This document shows, one piece after another, positions 33,403 to 41,686 of a stretch of DNA of 56,596 nt; within the stretch, counting starts at the first letter, position 1, and each line of letters opens with the position of its first letter. The position numbers were made by a program, and so were the translations under genes. The DNA comes from Rhodovibrionaceae bacterium. GTDB lineage: Bacteria > Pseudomonadota > Alphaproteobacteria > Kiloniellales > DSM-21159. The notes beneath the pieces were generated by a model, which was given only the letters and a program-made list of their open reading frames with translations, was not told where the DNA came from and did not search any database. The stretch lies in contig JANQMX010000094.1 of the NCBI GenBank assembly GCA_028279885.1, positions 1-56,596 on the forward strand, written 5' to 3'.

Positions 33403-34308
33403 TCAGATCTTACGGGTGCGCACGACGCCGAAGAGACCTTCGGGCCGCACGAGCAGGACGAGGAGCATGATCAGGTAGGGGATCAGCACCTGAAGCTCGG
33501 GCATCAGATAAACCGCAAAGCTCCGCCCCAAGCCGATCAGGAGCGCCGCAATCGCGGCGCCTTCGATCTGCCCCAGTCCAGCCGTCGCGACGACGGCAAA
33601 CGACAGGACGATCATGTCGGCGCCCATGCCCGGCACGACCGAGGTCGTCGCCGAGGCCAAGGCGCCGCCGAAGCCCGCGAGCGCGGCACCGACGACGAAG
33701 GTCAGGAGGTAGACCTTGTCCGCGTCGATGCCGATGGCGGTGGCCGTTTCGCGGTCTTCGGTGACCGCCAGAATGAGCTTTCCGGAGAGCGTCTTGCGGA
33801 GAAAGAGACGCAAGCTGATCAGGACGGTGATCGCGACCAGCGGCAGCACGACGAGCTGATAGGTGGTGTAGAAGACACCGAAGACTTCGATGTTGCCGAG
33901 CTGCTGCAGAGCCGTCGCTTCGAAGTAAGGCTGCGTTCCCCAGATCAGCCGCTGGACATCCTCCAAGATCATGAAGACGGCGAAGGTGACGAGCAGTTGC
34001 AGCGCGTCTTCCTTGGCGTAGATGCGCCTCAGCAACAGGCGTTCGATCGGCCCGCCCAAGACGATCCCCACGATCGCGGCCGCAAGGAACATCAACGGCA
34101 AGGCCAGCCAGGGCGCATAGCCGGCCGCGAAGATGGCGCCGCCGATGGAGGCTGTGAGGTAGGCGCCGATGGCATAGAAGGAGCCGTGGGCGACGTTCAG
34201 GATGCGCAGCACCCCGAAGATCAAGGTCAGTCCCACGGCGACCATGAAGACGAGCGCCGCATAGGCCACACCGTCGAACACGGCCAGGGCAAAAAGCTGG
34301 GCGTTCAT
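33403..34308 (-). CDS. livH: ABC transporter permease, LivH type
   Basis: Inner-membrane permease of 301 aa. The N-terminal 'YAALVFMVAVGLTLIFGVLRILNVAHGSFYAIGAY' is the LivH signature, and 'VYLLTFVVGAALAGFGGALAS' is the conserved coupling segment. It forms the heterodimeric channel with LivM. It follows the binding-protein gene after a 111-bp gap that contains GGCCGC-rich inverted repeats, a usual arrangement allowing excess expression of the binding protein. Confidence 0.92.
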   Translation of the reverse strand: MNAQLFALAVFDGVAYAALVFMVAVGLTLIFGVLRILNVAHGSFYAIGAYLTASIGGAIFAAGYAPWLALPLMFLAAAIVGIVLGGPIERLLLRRIYAKEDALQLLVTFAVFMILEDVQRLIWGTQPYFEATALQQLGNIEVFGVFYTTYQLVVLPLVAITVLISLRLFLRKTLSGKLILAVTEDRETATAIGIDADKVYLLTFVVGAALAGFGGALASATTSVVPGMGADMIVLSFAVVATAGLGQIEGAAIAALLIGLGRSFAVYLMPELQVLIPYLIMLLVLLVRPEGLFGVVRTRKI

Positions 34309-34419
34309 CTCTCAGTCTGTCGTTTTGGTCCGGACGTCAAAGAGCATAGACGGCCTACATGCGGCCGTCGAAGGTAAAGGGGCGGCCGCACCTGTGGCAC
34401 GACCGCCCAGCAACACCGA

Positions 34420-35721
34420 TTACTGGCCGTGCGAGAAGCTCTCCACCTCGATACCGTCCAGGAAGTCCTGGTCGAGCGTACCGAGCCACTCCAGCGAAAC
34501 CTCGCCCACCGGCGTGGTGATCTGGCCACCGTCGAACAGCATCATGTTGTCCAAGACCGCGAAGTCGTATCCGTCGGCCTTGGTCGTGGTGCCGAGCAGC
34601 ATGGCTTCGATGCCCTGACCGTCGGAGCGAATCTGCACCTCACGACCCAGCCCTTGGAACTTCAGCCCCTGCATGGCATCGACGACCTGCTCGTGACTTG
34701 GCCACTCGCCGCCGTTCGCCTCGATGGCCTTTTCATAGGCTGCCTTCAGCGCGTTGAGCGCCTGGCTCATGTGGAACACCGGATAGATCGGATAGGCACC
34801 GGTCTTCTCGCGAAAAGCCTCGACGAACTCGGCGAACTCCGGATCCGACTTTTTCTCCGGATGCAGGAAGTAATGGTCGCCGCGCCCGCCGACGATATGG
34901 CCTGGTGGCAGGGCATTACCCAGCCGCTCCAAGGAGCTTTCCGCCAGCGGCAGAACCAAGGTTGAGGTGTTGGTCAGGCCACGCTGCGAGGCCTGCCGTA
35001 CGAAGGTATCCAGATCGCCCCCCCAGGAGGTCGAGAGGATGACGTCGGGACGCATGGCTTGGAGGCGTGAAATCTCGGTCGAGAAGTCTGGGGTGCCGAA
35101 CTTGGGGAAGAACTCGGCGACCACTTCGACGTCAGGCTTCAGGGCCTTCAGCGCGGTGGAGAAAATCGCCCAGCTGTCGCGGCCCCAGGCATAGTCCTGA
35201 TTGACAACCGCGATCGACTGGAAGTCGGGCTTGGTCTTCAGAAGATAGAGCACCGTCGAGAGCATCTCCGGCGTCGCATTTCCCTGCGTGCGGAAGACGT
35301 AACGGTAGTCGTTCTCTTCGAAAATACGCTGGGTGCCGCAATCCCACATGAAATTGAGAACCTTCAGGTCCTCGGCAAGCGGCGCGACCTTGTTGCAGTT
35401 GCCGGAGGAGATCGACGCGAACATGGCATCGACCTCGACGTCCTGCACCAGCCGGCGATACTCCGACAGCACGGCCTCGCCACCCGCGCCCTCGTCGACG
35501 AAGAAAGCCCTGATGGGTACGCCACCGATCCCGCCGGCGGCATTCATCTCTTCGATCATCATGTCGGCAGCGGCCTTGGCGGGCTCACCGAACACGGACG
35601 CCGGGCCGGACAGGAAGGCCGTGATACCGATCTTCAGTTCATCGGGTTTCTCGGCAGCCGAAGCCGTCGCGGTAGACAGCAGAACCGCCGCCGAAGCAGC
35701 GAGTGTCAGCCAACGTCTCAT
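34420..35721 (-). CDS. livJ: Liv-type periplasmic substrate-binding protein
   Basis: Binding protein of 433 aa with a Sec signal peptide (residues 1-22, ATASA-AEKP). The mature part begins 'DELKIGITAFLSGPASVFGEPAK' and includes 'EEMNAAGGIGGVPIRAFFVDEGAG', matching the leucine/isoleucine/valine-binding (LivJ) superfamily. Family members also bind amides, aromatic acids and urea, so the symbol reflects class rather than ligand. GGGAGGAAG precedes the ATG. It is the first gene of an eight-gene operon running to the fumarase-family gene, and is preceded by a LysR-type operator at 35828-35842. Confidence 0.88.
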   Translation of the reverse strand: MRRWLTLAASAAVLLSTATASAAEKPDELKIGITAFLSGPASVFGEPAKAAADMMIEEMNAAGGIGGVPIRAFFVDEGAGGEAVLSEYRRLVQDVEVDAMFASISSGNCNKVAPLAEDLKVLNFMWDCGTQRIFEENDYRYVFRTQGNATPEMLSTVLYLLKTKPDFQSIAVVNQDYAWGRDSWAIFSTALKALKPDVEVVAEFFPKFGTPDFSTEISRLQAMRPDVILSTSWGGDLDTFVRQASQRGLTNTSTLVLPLAESSLERLGNALPPGHIVGGRGDHYFLHPEKKSDPEFAEFVEAFREKTGAYPIYPVFHMSQALNALKAAYEKAIEANGGEWPSHEQVVDAMQGLKFQGLGREVQIRSDGQGIEAMLLGTTTKADGYDFAVLDNMMLFDGGQITTPVGEVSLEWLGTLDQDFLDGIEVESFSHGQ

Positions 35722-35827
35722 CTCTTCCTCCCAAAATTGGCTATGGCTAGCTTGTCGTAAGGCAGCCTTACCTCAGCAAATGCCAGGGACGGGGGAGAAA
35801 GGAAAATACGAATTTGCGATTAGCGCT

Positions 35828-35862
35828 ATAGGCCATACCTATGGCATGTTATACCTATGGCA
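35828..35862. promoter_or_regulatory. LysR-type operator upstream of the Liv operon
   Basis: ATAGG-CCATA-CCTAT (35828-35842) is a perfect inverted repeat. ATACCTATGGCA occurs at 35835-35846 and again at 35851-35862, giving an extra CCTAT half-site 16 bp on. The site ends overlapping the stop codon of the LysR-C gene and lies about 107 bp before the livJ start. A near copy stands at the regulator's own promoter. Confidence 0.6.
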
Positions 35863-36838
35863 GGGGCTCTTGATCGCTGAGATCTGCCTTCCAAATGCCC
35901 CGCGCGACGAGATCGTCGATCACCTTGACCGTGATACGCTCGACTTCCCGGCTCGCGCGCGTGACGACCTTTTCCGGATTGCGGACGAGATAGACCGAGC
36001 GCCGGATCACCGGGTCGACGACCGGCCCCCCGACCAGTTCGCCCTTCTCGACAGAGTCGTGTGCCGAGGCGGGCGCCAGGAGCGTGTAGGCGCTGCCCCG
36101 CGCCACCAAGGTTCTGATTTGGGCCAGAGAATCCATCTCGACCACGACATTCAGGCGAATGCCGCTGGCCTTGGCGAAGCGATCGATCAGGGCGCGCAGT
36201 CCATGATTGCCTGAGGGCAGCACCAGCTCATAGGGCGCAATGTCGGACAGAGCCACCGGCACCTTAGGCGGCGTCTTGAAGGGCCAGGCGTCCGGCGCCG
36301 AAAAGAAGTAGAGGTCTTCCGTCATCAGGTGGCGCGCGTGGAAATGCCGTACCATGCTGATATCGTACAGAATTCCGAGGTCGATCGAGCCATCTTGAAG
36401 CCAGTCCCGGATAAAACCGCTCATGGCTTCGACCGCGCGGAGATTGACGTGCGGCAGCTCCAGACGCGTGGTTTCGGCCAGAGGGACCGAGAGCACCATC
36501 GACACGGAGCTCGGCAGGCCAAAGGACACGCGCCCATAGGGCTCGGCTCCGGACAAGCGGACCTCTTCCTTCGCCCGTTCCACCGCCGCGAGTATGTCGT
36601 GCGCATGAGACAGCAACGTCTGTCCCGCATCCGTCAGCGTCACGCCCTTGGGTGAGCGTATCAGCAGCTCGACCCCCAGGCGTTCTTCGAGACCCTTCAC
36701 ATGCTGGGACAGCGACGGCTGAGCAATACCGATACGCGCTGCGGCTGCAGAGAGCGATCCCTCTTCGACGATCGCGATAAAGTACCTCAGCTGCTTGATA
36801 TCGATCGTAAGTCCCCTTGGGACCGAGGTATAGGCCAA
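35855..36838 (-). CDS. LysR-family transcriptional regulator (C)
   Basis: Regulator of up to 327 aa. The HTH 'IKQLRYFIAIVEEGSLSAAAARIGIAQPSLSQHVKGLEERLG' is canonical, and the effector domain follows ('GRVSFGLPSSVSMVLSVPLAETTR') with close resemblance to NAC/Cbl-like regulators. The TTG at 36838 has no ribosome site and overlaps an operator motif. AAGGGGA lies six bases before an ATC codon at 36805, which would give the family-typical start (M)DIKQLRYF. The true start is therefore uncertain and may be non-canonical. Matching operators before livJ and before this gene support control of the Liv operon, itself and the divergent CoA-transferase. Confidence 0.87.
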   Translation of the reverse strand: MAYTSVPRGLTIDIKQLRYFIAIVEEGSLSAAAARIGIAQPSLSQHVKGLEERLGVELLIRSPKGVTLTDAGQTLLSHAHDILAAVERAKEEVRLSGAEPYGRVSFGLPSSVSMVLSVPLAETTRLELPHVNLRAVEAMSGFIRDWLQDGSIDLGILYDISMVRHFHARHLMTEDLYFFSAPDAWPFKTPPKVPVALSDIAPYELVLPSGNHGLRALIDRFAKASGIRLNVVVEMDSLAQIRTLVARGSAYTLLAPASAHDSVEKGELVGGPVVDPVIRRSVYLVRNPEKVVTRASREVERITVKVIDDLVARGIWKADLSDQEPLP

Positions 36839-36844
36839 AACTAT
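36830..36844. promoter_or_regulatory. LysR-type operator in the regulator/CoA-transferase divergent region
   Basis: ATAGG-CCAAA-ACTAT matches the operator before livJ in spacing and in nine of ten arm positions. It sits between the divergent LysR-C and CoA-transferase genes, 82 bp before the latter's start. Confidence 0.5.
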
Positions 36845-36925
36845 CGCGATTCAAGGAACTCGTTATTTGCACGCACAGGGTCAAAACAGCAGTGATAGAT
36901 GGGAAACAACCCAATCGAGGCTCAG

Positions 36926-38068
36926 ATGCGCGATCTGGAAGGACTGCTTGTCGTCACGCTCGAACACGCCGTCGCGGCACCCTACGCCTCGGGCCGGCTG
37001 GCCGACGCAGGCGCGCGCGTCATCAAGGTCGAGCGGCCGGAAGGCGACTTCGCCCGCCAATACGACCGCCATGCGAAGGGTGGCAGCGCCTACTTCGTGT
37101 GGCTGAACCGCGGTAAGGAGTCGATCTGCCTCGACCTCAAGGCGCAGGACGACAAAGAGATCCTGGCCGCGATGCTGGCCGAGGCGGACGTCTTCATTCA
37201 GAACCTCGCGCCCGGTGCGATGGACCGCCTCGGCTTCGGGCCGAGCGAGCTGCGCAAGCGCCATCCGCGCCTCATCGTCTGTTCCATTTCAGGCTATGGC
37301 GCGAGCGGGCCTTGGCGGGACCAGCGGGCCTACGATCTGCTGATCCAGGCGGAGAGCGGCTTGTGCGCCATCAACGGCACTCCCGATGGACCGGCCCGGG
37401 TCGGCGTCTCGGTCTGCGATATCGCGGCCGGCATGAACGCCTACCAAGCCATTCTTCAAGCCCTCATCGCGCGCGGCAAGACCGGCGAAGGCCGCGCCAT
37501 CGAAGTCTCCCTCTTCGGGGCCATGGCCGACTGGATGAACGTACCTTACCTGCAGCACCGTTATGGCGGTGCGACGCCGAAGCGGCATGGCTTGAAGCAC
37601 CCGACCATCGCGCCCTACGGCGCCTTCGCGTGCGCCGACGGCAAGGTGGTGCTCATCTCGGTTCAGAACGAACGCGAGTGGCAGCGCCTCTGCGCCGATG
37701 TCTTCGGCGATGCCGATCTCGCCACGCGCGAGGGCTTTGCCAGCATCTCGGACCGGGTTGCCAACCGAGCGGAGGTCGACCGGATCTGCGGTTCCTTCTT
37801 CGCCAAGCGCGACCGGGAGGAGAACATCGAGCTGCTGATCAAAGCCCGCATCGCCTACGGCCGCCTGTCAGACCTCGACGACCTCTCGGCCCATCCGCAG
37901 AACCGCTTCGTCACCGTCGAGACCGAGCACGGCGACGTGGAACTCCTCGCCCCCGCACAGGAGGTTGTCGGGCGGGAGGAGAGCTATGGCCCCGTGCCGA
38001 GCCTGAACCAGCACGGCGCCAGCCTGCGCAAGGAATTCGCGGCAGGAAAAGTCCACCAGGTCGCGTGA
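36926..38068 (+). CDS. Type III CoA-transferase (CaiB/BaiF family)
   Basis: Enzyme of 380 aa. I choose the ATG at 36926, preceded by GAGG, over one nine codons upstream. The family start 'LEGLLVVTLEHAVAAPYASGRLADAGARVIKVERP' is followed by the acyl-acceptor Asp137 in 'RAYDLLIQAESGL' and by 'VSVCDIAAGMNAYQAIL'. Such enzymes move CoA between carboxylic acids through a mixed anhydride on the Asp. The divergent Liv importer, dehydrogenases and mesaconase-capable hydratase make a C4/C5 dicarboxylate plausible as substrate; this is inference. Confidence 0.88.
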   Translation: MRDLEGLLVVTLEHAVAAPYASGRLADAGARVIKVERPEGDFARQYDRHAKGGSAYFVWLNRGKESICLDLKAQDDKEILAAMLAEADVFIQNLAPGAMDRLGFGPSELRKRHPRLIVCSISGYGASGPWRDQRAYDLLIQAESGLCAINGTPDGPARVGVSVCDIAAGMNAYQAILQALIARGKTGEGRAIEVSLFGAMADWMNVPYLQHRYGGATPKRHGLKHPTIAPYGAFACADGKVVLISVQNEREWQRLCADVFGDADLATREGFASISDRVANRAEVDRICGSFFAKRDREENIELLIKARIAYGRLSDLDDLSAHPQNRFVTVETEHGDVELLAPAQEVVGREESYGPVPSLNQHGASLRKEFAAGKVHQVA

Positions 38069-38138
38069 GGCGGCTAGAGCGGCTTTCCGCTGTCTCCCGA
38101 GATACGATCGCTCCAGCCGTCCCGAAGCCCTGTCAGCA

Positions 38139-39524
38139 TCACTGGGACCAGAGCGCCGTTTGCGGATGGAACTGCGACCAGGCAAACCAGAAGGCCTGAT
38201 GGCTGCCGATATCGGAGCCGTCCGCATCCACGGCTTTGATGCCGCCGGCGTCAAGCTCCAAGCGAACGTTCTCAAAGACGATCTCTTCGCCTCTCGTCAA
38301 AGCCACCAGGGCCGTGCTGCGCTGGAACGCCACCGGCTTGCCGGATGCGGTGATCGCGCCAATGACGTCCTCATGAACCGGCAAACGCGGGTCGACATCG
38401 CCGATCGGGAAAATCGGTCCGTTCGCATCCCGGCCATTGCGAAAATCGGGGTCGCGACCCAGGGCAAGCCGTTCGACCAGCACCGTCGTGTCAGGATGCG
38501 CTTTCTTCCAGGTTCCCCAGTCGGTGGTGACGACGGTGGCTTGCTTGAGCTGCAGGCCCTTCTCCGCAAGAGGGCCCGTCACCGCGTGACCCAAGAAGGT
38601 GTCGAACACGGAGTAGGTGTTGAGGTCGTACATCACCTTGTTGGACCGGATGAGCAGTCCCGACGTGCGCAGGATTGGCCGCTCGACTCCTTCGGGCAGC
38701 TCGTCCGTGAAGTAGGCCTGCGCGGCCCCGCATAGGGTGCAGTAGGGGATTCCGAGATCGCGTCCACCCAAGGTGTCGTTGACCATCTCGCGCACTTCCA
38801 TGATCTGTCGCGGATAGGCACGCGATTCGCCGTTCACCGTGATGCCGAAGACAATGTCGTCGTCATCGGGCCAGGTGGCGTCTTTCGCACTGACAACTTC
38901 CGGGTTGTCCGCGGCGGGAATGCAGTTGCAGACCTCGTCGGTCTTGTCGTGAGGGCGATCGTCGATCAGCACGCCGCCCCAGGACACATGCCGCCAGTCG
39001 ATATCGCCTTCGACGAAGATCCGGTCCCATCCGGGAATGATGCTCGTGTAGATCGACCGCTTCACCGCAAGGTAATCGGGCGGCGCCGGGATATCCCAGG
39101 CAATGAGATGGTCCGTCACGAGCCCCCAGGCATTGTGAATCTGCAGAGTCGTACCCAGCAAGTCGGAGGCAGCAGAGGCGAGCAACACGTTCAGCTCGGC
39201 CCGCCCGGCGAAGCGCATCAAATCGCTGATCAGCCAGGCAAGTCGCGGATCTTTCGAGGCGACGATCGTTTCCAGCGCCGCTGTCTGATCGCCTCCCCAG
39301 CCTGACTGCGTCACGGCATCGACGAAGGCCACCTGTACGGCCGCTTGCAAGTCCTCGGAGAGCGGACCCTCCGGAATGGGCGGAGGCATGCCGAACTTCT
39401 CGATCACGTAGTCCGGCAGCGACGCCGCATCCTGGGCCCGCAGAGCATCGGACCAGACCAACGAAAGCGTGACCAACACCCCAAGCAAGAAGATGCGGGA
39501 TTGAGAGCTGATTGCCGATGCCAT
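38139..39524 (-). CDS. DUF3179 domain-containing exported protein
   Basis: Exported protein of 461 aa from the ATG at 39524 (GAGGGG upstream); signal peptide to about residue 30 ('FLLGVLVTLSLVWSDALRAQ'). The C-terminal ~260 residues are DUF3179: 'DIVFGITVNGESRAYPRQIMEVREMVND', 'PYCTLCGAAQAYF', 'RTSGLLIRSNKVMYD', 'HQAFWFAWSQFHP'. The CxxC in the middle block and conserved acidic residues suggest a metal or redox site, but no function is established for the family. Two further Cys (VCNCI) occur before it. It converges with the CoA-transferase gene and looks monocistronic. Confidence 0.82.
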   Translation of the reverse strand: MASAISSQSRIFLLGVLVTLSLVWSDALRAQDAASLPDYVIEKFGMPPPIPEGPLSEDLQAAVQVAFVDAVTQSGWGGDQTAALETIVASKDPRLAWLISDLMRFAGRAELNVLLASAASDLLGTTLQIHNAWGLVTDHLIAWDIPAPPDYLAVKRSIYTSIIPGWDRIFVEGDIDWRHVSWGGVLIDDRPHDKTDEVCNCIPAADNPEVVSAKDATWPDDDDIVFGITVNGESRAYPRQIMEVREMVNDTLGGRDLGIPYCTLCGAAQAYFTDELPEGVERPILRTSGLLIRSNKVMYDLNTYSVFDTFLGHAVTGPLAEKGLQLKQATVVTTDWGTWKKAHPDTTVLVERLALGRDPDFRNGRDANGPIFPIGDVDPRLPVHEDVIGAITASGKPVAFQRSTALVALTRGEEIVFENVRLELDAGGIKAVDADGSDIGSHQAFWFAWSQFHPQTALWSQ

Positions 39525-39977
39525 ACCTGCGCCCCTCGCGTGCCGTTTCGTCCCTAGACGCACAGGCTGTCGCAGAGCCTGCCTGTGCAATGCGCGGCGC
39601 GCGGTTCAAATAGAGTGAGACACAAGCGAAACACTGCGCACACCGCGTTGGGACCGATATGGCCTCGCCTTACTGCGTCGCGAATCACGATTACATCAGC
39701 AGTTGGTGAACAGCGGCGGCAAGATCTCTCCATGAGATGCTAGGGCGTTTGCTGCGCATGCAGCGTAATGTGCCGCCACACCCTAGCCATAGAGGAGCGT
39801 CGCCGGACGGTCACAAAGATATGGCACATTGCCTGGCACGTTACATGACACATTAGGAGTGATGGCTCGGGCTGCGTCCCCGTGCTGCCGATCAGTGCTA
39901 GCCGCGGCGCAGTCACGCTTATCGTTTTGCCTCTCGCAACGTGGCGCAACTTTTTGTTCACTAGGAGGAGGACGATT
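39525..39977. other. 453-bp intergenic region with nested inverted repeats
   Basis: No gene is supported. GCTAGGG (39739-39745) and CCCTAGC (39781-39787) are inverted arms enclosing GCTGC-GCAT-GCAGC (39751-39764). A small ATCTC-N5-GAGAT hairpin lies at 39724-39738. CACATT is repeated at 39823-39828 and 39849-39854. The start at 39978 has a strong AGGAGGAGG ribosome site. The nested arms could be a regulatory hairpin or a relic element. Confidence 0.45.
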
Positions 39978-41171
39978 ATGAGCAGTGATACCAACGGTAC
40001 CCCACCTATTGAAAACCCTGGCGCAGGTGATGACGGCGGCCCAGTCAGGGACGTCGGGGATGCATCTCCGTCTTCCGGCCCCGAGGATCCGGACGCCCCT
40101 GGCGGCGGCATTGAGGCGCTCGCTTTCGAGGCTGAGCAGCAAGCCGTGTTCGCAGATTCTGGCGTGTCGAGTGACCTGCTCGCGCTCCGCGATGCGATAG
40201 AGGCAACGCTGCTACCCGCCTCCGGCCAAGTTGAAGCCCTGTCGGAGGCACCATCCACCGGGGGCATTGTCGGCGTCGGCATCGGTATGGGCGACCCCGA
40301 TAGCATAGCCTTCGAAGCCGGCGGCCCAGGCGCACCGACACTGACTCTGTTCACCGAGAGCGCTCTGCCGCAAGAGGCGCTGATGAGTCAGGTTGCGCAG
40401 AGCGCCGGCACGCGCGCGCTCTCGAGCATGCCAGTTGAGCAGGTGCCGGTCGGGACGGTCGACGCCTATTCGCATCGCGCGCGCCACCGCCCCGCGCCGG
40501 GAGGCGTATCTGTCGGGCACGTGAACATCACGGCAGGAACGCTTGGCAGCCGCGCGATCGGTCTGACATCACCGTGGAACAATCGCCACCTGATACTCAG
40601 CAACAACCATGTGCTGGCGAACTCGAATGCCGGCCGGGTGAACGACAGTATCGTCCAACCAGGGCCGGCGGATGGCGGCCGCCACCCCGGTGACCAGATC
40701 GCAGTGCTGGCACGCTGGGTGCCGATAAACTTCGGCGGCGCGGCAAATCTCGTGGACTGCGCCTTCGGCTGGGCATGGCACCAGCGCATCCGCGGCGAGC
40801 AATACTACCTTTCGGGCGGTCGACCTGCCTACTACCGCACGGGCACAGCGCCACTCGCAGCCTCACTCGGGCTGACCGTCGGCAAGAGCGGCCGCACCAC
40901 CGGCCTCACTATGGGCCGGGTGACACAGATCGGGGTGTCGGTGAACGTCAACTTTGGTGGCGGGCGCATCGCACTGTTCCGCAATCAGATTGCAATCCGG
41001 TCGGTCAACTCCAACCCGTTCTCGGCGGGCGGCGATTCCGGGTCGCTCATCTGGCACTGGGCGACGGGTGTGCGGCCGGTTGGCCTGCTCTTCGCGGGTG
41101 GTGGTGGGACCACCTTTGCCAACCCGATTGGCGCCGTGCTCGGCGCACTGAACATCAGGTTGCTGCCCTGA
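39978..41171 (+). CDS. Trypsin-fold (Nal1-like) serine protease
   Basis: Protein of 397 aa without a recognisable signal peptide. Residues 1-45 are a Gly/Pro/Asp-rich linker. Residues ~75-165 form a small domain ('STGGIVGVGIG', 'APTLTLFTESALP', 'PVEQVPVGTVDAY'). The protease domain then has His211 ('LILSNNHVLANSN'), Asp260 ('NLVDCAFGW') and Ser354 ('SAGGDSGSLIW'), with 'TVGKSGRTTGLTMGRV' typical of the Nal1-like/trypsin-like bacterial group. The triad is intact, so it should be active. The N-terminal domain may act as an intramolecular pro- or targeting region. A hairpin terminator follows, then a small gene encoding a similar stand-alone domain. Confidence 0.82.
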   Translation: MSSDTNGTPPIENPGAGDDGGPVRDVGDASPSSGPEDPDAPGGGIEALAFEAEQQAVFADSGVSSDLLALRDAIEATLLPASGQVEALSEAPSTGGIVGVGIGMGDPDSIAFEAGGPGAPTLTLFTESALPQEALMSQVAQSAGTRALSSMPVEQVPVGTVDAYSHRARHRPAPGGVSVGHVNITAGTLGSRAIGLTSPWNNRHLILSNNHVLANSNAGRVNDSIVQPGPADGGRHPGDQIAVLARWVPINFGGAANLVDCAFGWAWHQRIRGEQYYLSGGRPAYYRTGTAPLAASLGLTVGKSGRTTGLTMGRVTQIGVSVNVNFGGGRIALFRNQIAIRSVNSNPFSAGGDSGSLIWHWATGVRPVGLLFAGGGGTTFANPIGAVLGALNIRLLP

Positions 41172-41178
41172 CCGCGAT

Positions 41179-41212
41179 GGCCGGCCGCCCTTCCAATTGG
41201 GCGGCCGGCCAC
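41179..41212 (+). terminator. 13-bp hairpin after the protease gene
   Basis: TGGCCGGCCGCCC (41179-41191) pairs perfectly with GGGCGGCCGGCCA (41200-41212) across an 8-nt loop and is followed by CATATCTTTTC. It sits between the protease gene and the small partner gene and could reduce, not abolish, read-through. Confidence 0.65.
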
Positions 41213-41246
41213 ATATCTTTTCGGGGAAGGAAAAGGAGACGGCGCT

Positions 41247-41546
41247 ATGGGTGGCGACATCAAAGACCCTGGGGCGGACTTCTCTGGTTCCGGCCCCGTC
41301 GAGTACGCTCCGGCCGAGGTCACGCCGCAAGGGACGCTGGGAGAGCTATTGGCGACCGAGCAGGCGCGGCTGCTCGCAATTCCTGGCGTTGTCTCTGTCG
41401 GCATAGGCCACGGCCCCGCGGGAGGCGAGGCACTTGTGGTGGGCGTGGTGGATGCCGGCGTTGCCGCGCAGCTGCCCCGCGAGATCAAGGGCGTGCCCGT
41501 GGTGGTCACGGTCACCGGAGAGGTGGACGCGCTGCCGCAGCGCTGA
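41247..41546 (+). CDS. Small protein resembling the N-terminal domain of the preceding protease
   Basis: Protein of 99 aa with an AAGGAG ribosome site 8 nt before the ATG. After a polar linker (1-30) it has 'LLAIPGVVSVGIGHGPAGGEALVVGVVDAG', 'LPREIKGVPVVVTVTGEVDAL'. This parallels the protease's own segment 'GGIVGVGIGMG', 'LTLFTESALPQ', 'MPVEQVPVGTVDAY' in order and spacing. It therefore looks like a free copy of the pro-like domain. By analogy with peptidase propeptides it could inhibit or chaperone the protease; this is inference. It lies 75 bp downstream on the same strand. Confidence 0.65.
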   Translation: MGGDIKDPGADFSGSGPVEYAPAEVTPQGTLGELLATEQARLLAIPGVVSVGIGHGPAGGEALVVGVVDAGVAAQLPREIKGVPVVVTVTGEVDALPQR

Positions 41547-41686
41547 TTGCGGCAAGGCCAGCGCTCGCGAGAGAGCCCTTGGCCGAACGTGATATCGACG
41601 TTTCTTTCGAGACCGTTCGTTGCCGGTGCTTGGAGTTCGCGCCCACCAACACCCGCCGACGGCATCGGACGAAGGAGCGTTCCTGT

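Noticed and set aside
39740-40354. 204-codon minus-strand open frame opposite the protease start
   Set aside because: It is Ser/Pro-rich, lacks family features, and is antisense to the strong ribosome site and N-terminus of the protease gene.
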